DNA from: Strigamia acuminata
Taxonomy: Eukaryota > Arthropoda > Chilopoda > Geophilomorpha > Linotaeniidae
Direction of reading: 5' to 3'
DNA length: 64,000 bases
Assembly (NCBI GenBank): GCA_949358305.1
Contig: OX442314.1
Coordinates: 64,117,369 to 64,181,368, forward strand
Part shown: piece by piece, positions 49,864 to 60,782 of the stretch
Layout of the letters: every line of letters starts with the position of its first letter
Numbering within the stretch: the stretch's first letter is position 1
Position numbers and translations under genes: made by a program
The notes under the pieces: generated by a model
What the model was told of the DNA's origin: nothing
What the model saw: the letters and a program-made list of their open reading frames with translations, nothing else
The model's database searches: none

Positions 49864-51712
49864 ACAGGCCTTCAGGATTGCCTGTCAGACATGAACCATT
49901 TGTCCGTTGGTGTTTTTCTCCACATAGCATTCTTCGGGAGCTTTGGCTCTGAAGGCGCTTCTTTAGCGGCTGGAAAAATGACAACGTCCTTGGGACATGT
50001 GTGCTGTGTATCCGTTCTAGGTGTTGGCGCAGTAGTCGCAGTCATGGCGTGGACATCAGACTTTTGTGCTGCCGCTGATGCAGACTCCTTTGGCGGGTCC
50101 CTATTTGATTCCTCGCTGTTGGGATCTTCTGGATCAAGCGCGCACGCCGACATGTCCTCGAGCAATGCTGTAAATACTTTGTTGAATCTTGAAAAACGAC
50201 CAGACCTGGACGAAGTAGATTGTTGATTTAACTTCTCCTCCTCTGTTTTGGTACGTGTGGCAGGACCCACTCCTGCGGGTAAAGGCATCTCCTGGTCCGA
50301 AACTCCGCACTGTTTGTACTCAAAAGTCCGCAACGAATCCAACTGAAGGCGATTATCGACATCGTTGCCCATTTTGACTGCGTCGTCGATCGTCCTGATG
50401 CACCAAGAGCGCATTAATTGTACGACTTGAGTTTGCATCATGCCCTGAACTCGTTCCCACTGCAAGCCCTTGTCCTTGTATCCAGCAATATTTAAATAAT
50501 GAATCATCTCGCTGAGGAACGACATAGTTGATTCCCCTGGCTTTTGTTTGCGCTGAGACAACTTAACATTAGCTAAAGCTGAATTAATGGAAAATACCTG
50601 CCTGAAAACTAATTCAAAGTCCTCCCAATTGTTTGGTTTTGGAGTCAGAGCCATCCACCAACGTTGCGCTCTATTTCGGAGCGCGAGAACCACGTATACT
50701 TTCAAATATATTCCTTCCGGTGCTCCCATGGTAAACATGTGCGCATATAGCTTACCTAGGAACAAGTCCACTGTGTCGAAAGTAGCTTCATCCGGATCAA
50801 AGTATGGAATTTTTTCAACTTTAAGTTTATACCTTCCAACCTGAGCGGCTTGACGCTGATCTTCCGACTCCAACGAGAGTTGAGATCTCGTGTGAGGCAG
50901 CTGTCTGAGGCGCTGAGTGGTATGCCCTGGCTACCTCTTTGAGCGGAATCCGGGTCAGGATCTGGTGGTGGGTCCCGTGGAACATTGGAAGTCGTGTCTC
51001 CCTGTTGTGAATGTTGTTGGCGTCGTCTCGGAGAATAAGAGCCAGTGCGTCGTGGTCCTGACGCACGTCCAGCATCTCCAAAAGAAAAGTCGGCTCCCCG
51101 AGCGCCCTCTCGACCACGACGTGTGGCCCCCGAACCTGCTTCTGGTGCTGGTGGTTCAGGCTGAGTTCGCTCGTTGTGCGAATGGATAAATTCCTCCACT
51201 CTGTCGTTCAGCTCGCGCCTAATTTGCCTCATCGACTCGAGCAACTCCTGGCGAAGTTCGTGTTGTAACTCCCTTCTATCCTCTCGTAATACTCTCATCA
51301 ATGCTTCCATCGTCAGTGCAGGTGGATTCCTTCGATGTTGTTGTGGTTCCGGCTGCACAAACGCAGATTGGTAAGGAGGCGGCGGTCCTCGTTGAATGTC
51401 TTCTCGAACCGCTCGCACTCCGTCCACAATTTGTCCTCTTTCCATGAGTGAGTCCTGCAAACGGCGTCTATTTTCCTCCCATTGATCCCGTGCCGCAGCC
51501 GCTTCCCGTTCATGTTGGAGTTGATCCGCTTCCATTTGAGCGTATGTCCTCCAAGGATTGGAAAATGGCACGTCTGTGGACATTGGTTGTACCAATAGAT
51601 CCTGCTGCTGGTCTGGCTCATGTGTTGGTGAGTCTGGAAGTGGCAAAGTATGCGCTTGTTCGGCTTCTACGTCCGAAACACTGGATTGCGACAAAGCGTC
51701 GTGTGAAGCCAT
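49799..51712 (-). pseudogene. gag: Gypsy-4 gag (one frameshift, one stop)
   Basis: ATG at 51712. The N-terminal 260 residues are Gln/Arg/Pro-rich, with a coiled-coil-like stretch (RREDRRELQHELRQELLESM region). A frameshift around 50880-50930 moves to the frame of the capsid core: DTVDLFLGKLYAHMF, RNRAQRWWMALTPKP, FELVFRQVFSI and STMSFLSEMIHYLNIAGY. TGA at 49872-49874 then cuts the frame just before a short Cys motif, CPVCGKEWSRQSG, after which the frame would end naturally at 49799. Both lesions look like decay rather than programmed events. Confidence 0.8.
49821..49827 (-). promoter_or_regulatory. GGGAAAC frameshift heptamer, Gypsy-4 gag-pol
   Basis: In the gag frame the minus strand reads TCG GGA AAC, a canonical G GGA AAC slip site, 22 bp before the natural gag end. 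Pol is open in -1 from here. Confidence 0.65.
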
Positions 51713-51840
51713 GTTGAAATAATAATATGTGTGCCGGCAAAAATAAGTAATTAATTAAATAAATATAACGACCTATACTTGCGTAGTCTTCACTGAAGAA
51801 AATGGTGGTTTGTGTTCTCTTAGAACACGTTTCGAGTTGA

Positions 51841-51858
51841 ATCCTGTCTAGCTCGCCA
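51841..51858 (-). other. Gypsy-4 primer-binding site (tRNA-Arg-like)
   Basis: The + strand ends CTAGCTCGCCA, four bases from the LTR. It resembles the 3' end of animal tRNA-Arg(ACG), which ends GGCTGGCTCGCCA, with a few mismatches. Assignment is from memory of tRNA sequences. Confidence 0.5.
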
Positions 51859-51862
51859 AGAT

Positions 51863-52902
51863 TGTCACGTCGTAGTCGACTTTTTAACAATGGTTTCGGA
51901 AATTTAAGAATTTCCAGGGATTGTAATAACCAGAAAATTTAGGTTCGCAGGCGCTGCAACTCTTAAAACTTTGCCGGGGGTGGTAGCTAGGTTAAGACAG
52001 CGTCTATTCGTGAAATCTGTATTTTATGGGTGCAGGATTCAATTCGGGCGCCGTACAAAATGGCGAACGTTGATACTCGAATTTTAAGACCAAATATCGT
52101 TCTTCACTAGGGAAAATGTCGTCATATGCTAGGCGTACTTACGAAGAGTATGTTTCTTCTCCTGAACACGCGCAAACGTTGGGTGAACGCGCAAACAGGT
52201 ACCAAAACGCAGACAACGTCGTCAAACCGTCGATAATGAAATGAATACGCAATTGAGACGAGTATGAGTTCAAAATGTCTAGGCTGAGGAGGAAGTCACA
52301 GTCGTGGCATAAAATGTATTGACGAATTGAGACCGTCGAATACGCCTTTTTTCCAGCAATTCGTACGCAAATAATGGGCAAATAATAAACGTTGTGGTTA
52401 GTTAGACTAACATGAGAATTCGGGCTGCAATGTGACCGTATGCGTTGAGACGCAACATAATCGCACTTGGAAATCTTCCAGTTAAGACAGAAGATGTTGA
52501 CTAGTCGAAGGCGAAAATTATTCTCTCTGTCAAAAATGTCTTGACAGAACAAGTCACCTCTGATCACATGTCAAAGGCTAAGTCAATTCCCAATGGGGAC
52601 CGAGCAGAAAACAGGCGATCAGGGGTGAAATATGCAAATTTAGAGCGCGATTATATCAACTTATTGCAGAATTCTCATGAACTGTCTGGATGGGATGACT
52701 AAAACCAGGCCAAATTAAAGATAAATATCAAAAATAAAGAAAATAATACAAAATAAAATAATAAATTTAGATTTGGGAAAAATAAAATGAATTAAAAGAA
52801 TTAGAACAATTTCTCAATAAAATTAGGGGAAAATTAAGGGAAAGGCGCAAAATGCGCTCAAAATTTTGAAAATTAATACTGTCTAAAGTCAGGACCGTGA
52901 CA
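51863..52902 (-). repeat. Gypsy-4 5' LTR
   Basis: 1040 bp, same ends as the 3' LTR. Differences seen: GCCGGAGG/GCCGGGGG, AAAATGCAG/AAAACGCAG, TGGGGTGAC/TGGGATGAC and AATGCCCTC/AATGCGCTC. Confidence 0.95.
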
Positions 52903-53170
52903 AACTTAAGACTAAATAAGCATGAATAACAATTGGGATGGGAAAACCTCGAGATGCCACAGCAATAACTGCAATTTGGCTCTTGCAATTTGGCTCTTGT
53001 CAAACGTTAAATAGGCTTCGATCGTTCTATTATTCAGTGATAGGTAAAGTCATTACATCATCCGCTTAAGGCGGACTCTAGTGAGAGTTTTAGGGGTTAT
53101 TCTCTAATGATTAAATACGGAAGCGAGGTGGCGACAGCTGATTCACAGCGTGCTCGCCCACCGCGTAACA

Positions 53171-53290
53171 ATATTCATGTCACATTCCGAACTAACATTT
53201 GGGGTTAAGTCACCAAAAACACTTAAATTAGTAAATATCTCAATACGATCATTATTCGAGACACTTAATTGCTTTTGTTTACTATCATTA
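53171..53290 (-). pseudogene. Copia-1 linker fragment
   Basis: A minus-strand polar open stretch (IEIFTNLSVFGDLTPN) whose frame matches the pre-integrase part at 33033 after removal of the solo LTR and one ATAT. It is interrupted by a MITE at 53291. Confidence 0.7.
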
Positions 53291-53541
53291 GGGGCCGTCC
53301 ATAAATTACGTAACGCCTGGAGGGCGGGGAGGGGGTTTCAAATTTTGTTATGGGTTGTTACGACGGGGAGGGGGGGGGGGATCTTAATAATGTTACGTAA
53401 CATTTTTTTTTAACATTTTTGAAATTTTTTGAAAATTTTTGAATCTTTTTTTAAAATTTTGGAAAAAAAATTTAAATTTGTGTAAAAATTTGTATTATAA
53501 GCTTGTATCAAATTTTTTTTTTGGGTGGGGGGTGATGAGAT
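53291..53541. mobile_element. Truncated MITE, GGGGCCGTCCATAAA family
   Basis: The left end, GGGGCCGTCCATAAATTACG, is flanked by TTA (53288-53290). It is the same family as 4804-5242. The right inverted repeat is missing; the Copia-4 LTR begins at 53542. Confidence 0.8.
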
Positions 53542-53997
53542 TGTAGGCGCCGGACATCAGGAAAATAGAGCTGAGACATGATTTAATGGGTGCGGGAACT
53601 CGCATTGCGCGACCGCCATCTTTAATCGTCACGAACCACAGTAAAAACGACTGCTTTGAGGCTAGCCGCCCTCAAAGTATGAATACAAGCTTACAATAGA
53701 ACAAATCATTGTTAGCAAGCAATGATTTGTCCTTTACATGATAAACAATAAGGGAGGAGCAAATAAGCGATAAACAACTCAAAAGCAATGGAAAAACTAA
53801 ACGAATATTGCTCATTTGAGCGGACGACGAGAAGGCACATCTTTACAAGTAAATAAACTAGTTGCGGCACATAACAAGCAGGGTAAAAATCAGGATCAAC
53901 TAGTTTAACTAAGTCACAGCAAAGTAAAGACATGCACGTTGCATTTAGCCATAAATATGCAACTAATAAATCTCAAACAGTTGGGCATATCCCAACA
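53542..53997 (-). repeat. Copia-4 3' LTR
   Basis: About 456 bp, + strand TGTAGGCGCCGGACATC to GGGCATATCCCAACA. The right end abuts the polypurine tract; the left end is inferred from TG and the layout shared with the Copia-3 LTR. Confidence 0.7.
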
Positions 53998-54010
53998 AAT
54001 CCCCCTTTGC
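53998..54010 (-). other. Copia-4 polypurine tract
   Basis: Minus-strand GCAAAGGGGGATT directly before TGTTGGGATATG. Confidence 0.8.
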
Positions 54011-54014
54011 GCAA

Positions 54015-55379
54015 CTATTTGACTGCAACAAAAATATGCTCACAGAGCTGACATAATCTGGGGCGCGGCAACCATTTTGTCATCAAATCCGCGATGTTCA
54101 ATTCGCCAGGCACATGTTTAATACTAAACACGCCTTTTTCATACCAATCACGAAGAAAGTGCAATTTAACATCTATATGTTTATTTGCACGGTTCTCGAT
54201 CTTGTTTTTCGCATAATTGATTGCCGGCATGCTATCGGCGTAGACGCAAGGGACATTTCGGTTGAAACACAAGATGATATCGGCTTCGTACAGGCGTTCA
54301 AGCCATATCACTTCTCTCACGCCATCGACAACTGCGAGAAATTCGCTTTCCATTATACTCAATGAAGTCATGGATTGTTTTCGACAATTCCATGAAATCG
54401 GAACCCCTCCTAAATAAACTATGTGGCCACCAAAGCTTCTCCTACTGTCTTGATCCAAGGCAAAGGACGCGTCGGTGTAAACCGTTAAATTATTGTTCTT
54501 ACAATTTGCCAGGTTGATAACATAGTTGGGGGTATTCGCCAGATATCTCAACACTTGTATTAGCATTTTAACATGCCTGTTAGAATGGGTCTCATTGTAT
54601 TGAGATAATACAATAACGCTGAAGAGAATATCTGGACGCGTTCTATTCGCAATAAAGAGTAAACTCCCTACTAGGGACCTGTATGGGAACGTCGAGTTTA
54701 TTTGTTCGCCCGGTTGTACCTTCTGTATCATGGTACCGACTGTGACTGGGATTTTAATTTTATGGCACGGATCAATGTCGTATTTCTCGACTAATTTCGC
54801 AATATAACTCTTTTGATGTACTAAAATGTCCCCATTTTTCCTTTCAAAATGAATCCCTAATAAAAGAGTCACCGGTCCAAGGTTGACAATTTCAAAGCTC
54901 TCTTGAATCCACTCGATGATACATTGTTCAACGAAAGCATCACGACTAAACAAAACAATGTCGTCCACGTAAAACAAAAGTACGGCATCTGAGCCGTAAT
55001 TATATACGCAATTCAGTCCTAAGACTGGAGTAAATCCTATTTCCAGTAATCGTTCGTGGAGCTTGAAATACCACATCCTTCCGGACTGGTGAAGTCCGTA
55101 TAAGGATTTGACTAGACGCCAACACTTGTGTTGGTTCTCCTTGGTCCGGAAGCCCTTGGGGATATTAATGTATTGTGGCACATCAAGGTCTCCGTACAAG
55201 TACGCAGACTTGATGTCGAGATGTGTATCTCGCCAGCCTTGCAGAACCACAAGAGAACAAAAGAATATAAGCACGAGAACAAAGTTGACCACTGGTGAAA
55301 ATATCTCAGTGAAGTCAACTCCCTCTTTCTGCCCAAAACCTTGCGCAACTAAACGTGCTCTCCAACGCTTAACCTTTTC
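54015..55379 (-). CDS. pol: Copia-4 RT and RNase H, 5'-truncated
   Basis: About 455 residues, uninterrupted. Begins at KRWRARLVAQGFGQKEGVDF, then FSPVVNFVLVLIFF, LYGLHQSGRMWYFKLHERL, catalytic LFYVDDIVLFSR, RNase H YTDASFALDQDSRRSFGG and the C-terminal ELNIADLMTKWLPRPR. The layout is the same as Copia-3. Upstream of about 55380 similarity stops abruptly, so gag, protease and integrase are missing; no 5' LTR is seen. Confidence 0.92.
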   Translation of the reverse strand, partial: EKVKRWRARLVAQGFGQKEGVDFTEIFSPVVNFVLVLIFFCSLVVLQGWRDTHLDIKSAYLYGDLDVPQYINIPKGFRTKENQHKCWRLVKSLYGLHQSGRMWYFKLHERLLEIGFTPVLGLNCVYNYGSDAVLLFYVDDIVLFSRDAFVEQCIIEWIQESFEIVNLGPVTLLLGIHFERKNGDILVHQKSYIAKLVEKYDIDPCHKIKIPVTVGTMIQKVQPGEQINSTFPYRSLVGSLLFIANRTRPDILFSVIVLSQYNETHSNRHVKMLIQVLRYLANTPNYVINLANCKNNNLTVYTDASFALDQDSRRSFGGHIVYLGGVPISWNCRKQSMTSLSIMESEFLAVVDGVREVIWLERLYEADIILCFNRNVPCVYADSMPAINYAKNKIENRANKHIDVKLHFLRDWYEKGVFSIKHVPGELNIADLMTKWLPRPRLCQLCEHIFVAVK

Positions 55380-55734
55380 GCGGATTGGCTTCCGTGAAAT
55401 CCGCATTTCGGGGGCGACTATTCTGGGGATTCCGGGTGGACCAAACTCTTCCGGAAAACGTCCGGGGTGGTGTTGGGAGTGTCAATAGACTGTTTTGTGT
55501 CAAGGTTGTCAATTTTCATGTGAGTATTGGAAGGTTCATTTCTGCACATTCTCATGTATTTTTTTTCACAGGAGCGACAAGGAGCGATGAAGCGGGATCG
55601 AGCGAGAGTGGGTAAAATAAACTGGTTTACGTCTCCAATGCGCGTTCAAGATGGAATACGAACTCGGAATCGACTCCAACACGCGTTCGCGTGACATACG
55701 GACGCATTCACGACCCAGATCAAAAAATGATCTC
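55380..55734. other. Unassigned junction
   Basis: About 350 bp between the broken end of Copia-4 and the palindromic array. No gene or element is recognised. Confidence 0.5.
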
Positions 55735-56386
55735 GTATTCGACTCGTTTTCGAGTCGAATGCAAATTTTGCCCTTCTTTGACGCGAAATCGTATTCGACT
55801 CGTTTTCGAGTCGAATGCGAGTTTTGCCCTTCTTCAACGCGAAATCGTATTCGACTCGTTTTCGAGTCGAATGCGAATTTTGCCCTTTCTCAACGCGAAA
55901 TCGTATTCGACTCGTTTTCGAGTCGAATGCGAGTTTTGCCCTTCTTCAACGCGAAATCGTATTCGACTCGTTTTCGAGTCGAATGCGAATTTTGCCCTTC
56001 TTCGACGCGAAATCGTATTCGACTCGTTTTCGAGTCGAATGCGAAATCGTATTCGACTCGTTTTCGAGTCGAATGCGAGTTTTGCCCTTCTTCAACGCGA
56101 AATCGTATTCGACTCGTTTTCGAGTCGAATGCGAATTTTGCCCTTTCTCAACGCGAAATCGTATTCGACTCGTTTTCGAGTCGAATGCGAGTTTTGCCCT
56201 TCTTCAACGCGAAATCGTATTCGACTCGTTTTCGAGTCGAATGCGAATTTTGCCCTTCTTCAACGCGAAATCGTATTCGACTCGTTTTCGAGTCGAATGC
56301 GAATTTTGCCCTTCTTCAACGCGAAATCGTATTCGATTCGCTTTCGAATCGTATACGAGATGGTCGATTTTTGTTTCCCGGACTTT
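55735..56386. repeat. 56-bp tandem repeat array, left arm
   Basis: About ten to eleven units with period 56 (ACGCGAAATCG at 55781, 55837, 55893 and so on), one shortened. Each unit carries the hairpin ATTCGACTCG-TTTT-CGAGTCGAAT plus a spacer CGAATTTTGCCCTTCTTCAA. The last unit is diverged (ATTCGATTCGCTTTCGAATC). Confidence 0.95.
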
Positions 56387-59300
56387 GATTTGTATTCGAG
56401 TTGTTACGAGTTCGTATTTTGATCGTATTCGTATTCGAATCGAATTCGAATCGTATTCGAATCGAATACGAATCGAATTCGAGTCGTATTCGAGATGGTC
56501 GATGATTTCCACTCGCTCGTATACGCGTTGTATACGAGCTCGTATTTTGATCGTAATCGTAAACGAATCGTTTACAAGTCGTATACAAGTCGTATACGAC
56601 GTGTATACACCTCGTATACGAACGAAGTTTGTGAAAACACAATTTCCAAATAAGACGTATGTGACTACTATGTGTTTTCATGTCGTAGTAAGTGTCCGGT
56701 GGATTTTCCAAACTTCGTTCGTATACGAGGTGTATACACGTCGTATACGACTTGTATACGACTTGTAAACGATTCGTTTACGATTACGATCAAAATACGA
56801 GCTCGTATACAACGCGTATACGAGCGAGTGGAAATCATCGACCATCTCGAATGCGACTCGAATACGATTCGAATACATCTCGAATACATCTCGAATACGA
56901 GTCGTACGAGTCAAAGTCCGGGAACGGGTCATCGACTATCTCGTATTCGAGTTGTTACGAGTTCGTATTTTGATCGTATTCGTATTCGAATCGAATTCGA
57001 ATCGTATTCGAATCGAATACTAATCGAATTCGAGTCGTATTCGAGATGGTCGATGATTTCCACTCGCTCGTATACGCGTTGTATACGAGCTCGTATTTTG
57101 ATCGTAATCGTAAACGAATCGTTTACAAGTCGTATACAAGTCGTATACGACGTGTATACACCTCGTATACGAACGAAGTTTGTGAAAACACAATTTCCAA
57201 ATAAGACGTATGTGACTACTATGTGTTTTCATGTCGTAGTAAGTGTCCGGTGGATTTTCCAAACTTCGTTCGTATACGAGGTGTATACACGTCGTATACG
57301 ACTTGTATACGACTTGTAAACGATTCGTTTACGATTACGATCAAAATACGAGCTCGTATACAACGCGTATACGAGCGAGTGGAAATCATCGACCATCTCG
57401 AATGCGACTCGAATACGATTCGAATACATCTCGAATACATCTCGAATACGAGTCGTACGAGTCAAAGTCCGGGAACGGGTCATCGACTATCTCGTATTCG
57501 AGTTGTTACGAGTTCGTATTTTGATCGTATTCGTATTCGAATCGAATTCGAATCGTATTCGAATCGAATACTAATCGAATTCGAGTCGTATTCGAGATGG
57601 TCGATGATTTCCACTCGCTCGTATACGCGTTGTATACGAGCTCGTATTTTGATCGTAATCGTAAACGAATCGTTTACAAGTCGTATACAAGTCGTATACG
57701 ACGTGTATACACCTCGTATACGAACGAAGTTTGTGAAAACACAATTTCCAAATAAGACGTATGTGACTACTATGTGTTTTCATGTCGTAGTAAGTGTCCG
57801 GTGGATTTTCCAAACTTCGTTCGTATACGAGGTGTATACACGTCGTATACGACTTGTATACGACTTGTAAACGATTCGTTTACGATTACGATCAAAATAC
57901 GAGCTCGTATACAACGCGTATACGAGCGAGTGGAAATCATCGACCATCTCGAATGCGACTCGAATACGATTCGAATACATCTCGAATACATCTCGAATAC
58001 GAGTCGTACGAGTCAAAGTCCGGGAACGGGTCATCGACTATCTCGTATTCGAGTTGTTACGAGTTCGTATTTTGATCGTATTCGTATTCGAATCGAATTC
58101 GAATCGTATTCGAATCGAATACTAATCGAATTCGAGTCGTATTCGAGATGGTCGATGATTTCCACTCGCTCGTATACGCGTTGTATACGAGCTCGTATTT
58201 TGATCGTAATCGTAAACGAATCGTTTACAAGTCGTATACAAGTCGTATACGACGTGTATACACCTCGTATACGAACGAAGTTTGTGAAAACACAATTTCC
58301 AAATAAGACGTATGTGACTACTATGTGTTTTCATGTCGTAGTAAGTGTCCGGTGGATTTTCCAAACTTCGTTCGTATACGAGGTGTATACACGTCGTATA
58401 CGACTTGTATACGACTTGTAAACGATTCGTTTACGATTACGATCAAAATACGAGCTCGTATACAACGCGTATACGAGCGAGTGGAAATCATCGACCATCT
58501 CGAATGCGACTCGAATACGATTCGAATACATCTCGAATACATCTCGAATACGAGTCGTACGAGTCAAAGTCCGGGAACGGGTCATCGACTATCTCGTATT
58601 CGAGTTGTTACGAGTTCGTATTTTGATCGTATTCGTATTCGAATCGAATTCGAATCGTATTCGAATCGAATACTAATCGAATTCGAGTCGTATTCGAGAT
58701 GGTCGATGATTTCCACTCGCTCGTATACGCGTTGTATACGAGCTCGTATTTTGATCGTAATCGTAAACGAATCGTTTACAAGTCGTATACAAGTCGTATA
58801 CGACGTGTATACACCTCGTATACGAACGAAGTTTGTGAAAACACAATTTCCAAATAAGACGTATGTGACTACTATGTGTTTTCATGTCGTAGTAAGTATC
58901 CGGTGGATTTTCCAAACTTCGTTCGTATACGAGGTGTATACACGTCGTATACAACTTGTATACGACTTGTAAACGATTCGTTTACGATTACGATCAAAAT
59001 ACGAGCTCGTATACAACGCGTATACGAGCGAGTGGAAATCATCGACCATCTCGAATACGACTCGAATTCGATTCGTATTCGACTCGTATACGCGTTGTAT
59101 ACGAGCTCGTATTTTGATCGTAATCGTAAACGAAACGTTTACAAGTCGTATACAAGTTGTATACGACGTGTATACACCTCGTATACGAACGAAGTTTGTG
59201 AAAACACAATTTCCAAATAAGACGTATGTGACTACTATGTGTTTTCATGTCGTAGTAAGTATCCGGTGGATTTTCCAAACTTCGTTCGTATACGAGGTGT

Positions 59301-59515
59301 ATACACGTCGTATACAACTTGTATACGACTTGTAAACGATTCGTTTACGATTACGATCAAAATACGAGCTCGTATACAACGCGTATACGAGCGAGTGGAA
59401 ATCATCGACCATCTCGAATACGACTCGAATACGATTCGAATACATCTCGAATACATCTCGAATACGAGTCGTACGAGTCAAAGTCCGGGAACGGGTCATC
59501 GACTATCTCGTATTC
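56387..59515. repeat. 551-bp tandem array of palindromic units
   Basis: TTGTTACGAG recurs at 56401, 56952, 57503, 58054 and 58605, giving an exact 551-bp period. A shortened sixth unit follows (spacing 363). Copies are almost identical. Each unit contains two arms of about 150 bp in reverse complement around about 70 bp centred near 56665. The arms are made of short palindromes such as TCGTATACGA and TCGTATTCGA. Confidence 0.95.
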
Positions 59516-59936
59516 GACTCGAAAACGAGTCGAATACGATTTCGCGTTGAAGAAGGGCAAAACTCGTATTCGACTCGAAAACGAGTCGAATACGATTTCG
59601 CGTTGAAGAAGGGCAAAACTCGTATTCGACTCGAAAACGAGTCGAATACGATTTCGCGTTGAAGAAGGGCAAAACTCGTATTCGACTCGAAAACGAGTCG
59701 AATACGATTTCGCGTTGAAGAAGGGCAAAACTCGTATTCGACTCGAAAACGAGTCGAATACAATTTCGCGTTGAAGAAGGGCAAAACTCGTATTCGACTC
59801 GAAAACGAGTCGAATACGATTTCGCGTTGAAGAAGGGCAAAACTCGTATTCGACTCGAAAACGAGTCGAATACGATTTCGCGTTGAAGAAGGGCAAAACT
59901 CGTATTCGACTCGAAAACGAGTCGAATACAATTTTG
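59516..59936. repeat. 56-bp tandem repeat array, right arm (inverted)
   Basis: About eight units of the same 56-bp repeat in the opposite orientation (CGCGTTGAAGAAGGGC every 56 bp from 59543), mirroring 55735-56386. Confidence 0.95.
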
Positions 59937-60010
59937 CGTTGAAAAAGGACAAAAATCGTATTCGATTCGCTTTCGAATCGAATACGAGTTTTGTCCTTTT
60001 TCAACGCTTG
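59937..60010. repeat. Terminal hairpin of the array
   Basis: GCGTTGAAAAAGGACAAAA at the left and its complement TTTTGTCCTTTTTCAACGC at the right flank ATTCGATTCGCTTTCGAATC; about 36-bp arms and almost no loop. Confidence 0.9.
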
Positions 60011-60782
60011 GGAAAAGGACTCGAATGCGCCTCCACGTTGCAATGCGCATTTGTGTAAACGATGATGGAATCCCCTGCTTAAATACTGGCTATCGCGTCA
60101 CGTAACAGCAACGTGCCACGTCACGTAATTGCAACGTGCCGCGCTATGCCACACAATGTGCCGCCGCGATAGGCCATTGAACCCGAATGTGTGTGATGCG
60201 AAACGCGCGAGTACGCGCGCGGAGAACGCGCAGCAATGCTAGCAACAGGAGCGCAACTGCCCAAGAAATTGCTCAACAATAAAAGGCACGTGGAAGCACG
60301 TGCCTGAAACAATAGGCACTTCAAATAAAGTTATTGTTAAAAAACGGGCTTGAAAACCAACAATTACACAATAATTAAGGGGCAAGAAATGAACTTTGCT
60401 GCAATGCAAAGTTCTCAAAATACAGAGAAATGAAAGTTACACTTGTATAAAGAATTGACAATGTTTGAAACCAATAAAAACTACAAAAACACACTTGTAA
60501 AAAACCCAAAACAACCCCCAGAATGAATTATTTGACTCAAATTAACCCTAAAACAGTCTTGGAGGTCGTGCAGACGACAGAGTCGGATCGGAAGGTTGCT
60601 AAAACCTGACGCCAAAACTAGCAATGGGACAGCTAGTTAGAAAACAGCTTTTTCATCAATCATGAACGCTGAAAACCTCACCCAGGGGTAGAAAATGATG
60701 GAGAGAACGTTTTCGCCATCTAAAACGGTCTAAAACGGGTCTAAAATGCCTAAACCGGCGCCTGGAACGTGGCGCAGTTGTT
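60011..60782. other. Non-coding region right of the array
   Basis: No gene seen. Notable only for a short direct repeat GTCACGTAAC/TxGCAACGTGCC (about 60095-60150) and a small perfect hairpin AGGCACGTG-gaag-CACGTGCCT at 60284-60305, containing two CACGTG E-box cores. Confidence 0.55.

Larger units (their letters stand above)
33276..52902 (-). mobile_element. Gypsy-4: large Ty3/gypsy element with third ORF
   Basis: Bounded by two 1040-bp LTRs and AACT duplications (33272-33275, 52903-52906). About 13.1 kb once the nested Copia-3 is removed. Order on the minus strand: 5' LTR, primer site, gag, protease-RT, RNase H, integrase, ORF3, polypurine tract, 3' LTR. Lesions: a gag frameshift, two in-frame TGA codons, and the Copia-3 insertion. 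LTRs differ at about four of 1040 positions by eye, so it is young. Confidence 0.93.
33038..53170 (-). repeat. Solo gypsy LTR, split by Gypsy-4
   Basis: Right part 52907-53170 starts (minus strand) TGTTACGCGGTGGGCGAGCA; left part 33038-33275 ends CCACGTAACA. Together 502 bp, the length of Gypsy-3 LTRs, with clear but imperfect similarity to them. ATAT flanks both ends (33034-33037, 53171-53174). Copia-1 is the target, and its frame is preserved across the site. Confidence 0.88.
15100..53290 (-). mobile_element. Copia-1: decayed Ty1/copia element, host of the nest
   Basis: One minus-strand copia element scattered over four windows: 3' LTR and RT/RNase H (15100-16823), more RT and integrase (30624-30835 and 31198-33037), and a linker fragment (53171-53290). 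Matching target duplications and preserved reading frame join the parts: CTGAT around Copia-2, CAACT around a solo copia LTR, and ATAT around a solo gypsy LTR. Its own 5' end (gag, protease, 5' LTR) is not in the window; the right side is lost at the truncated MITE and Copia-4. Insertion into Gypsy-2 at GTGGC (15095-15099) is inferred from one side only. Confidence 0.8.

Noticed and set aside
55651-60050. Many overlapping ORFs of 70-317 codons on both strands in the palindromic array
   Set aside because: Repeat units of 56 and 551 bp (not multiples of 3) built from stop-free motifs are open in several frames at once. The predicted peptides only repeat the DNA repeat.
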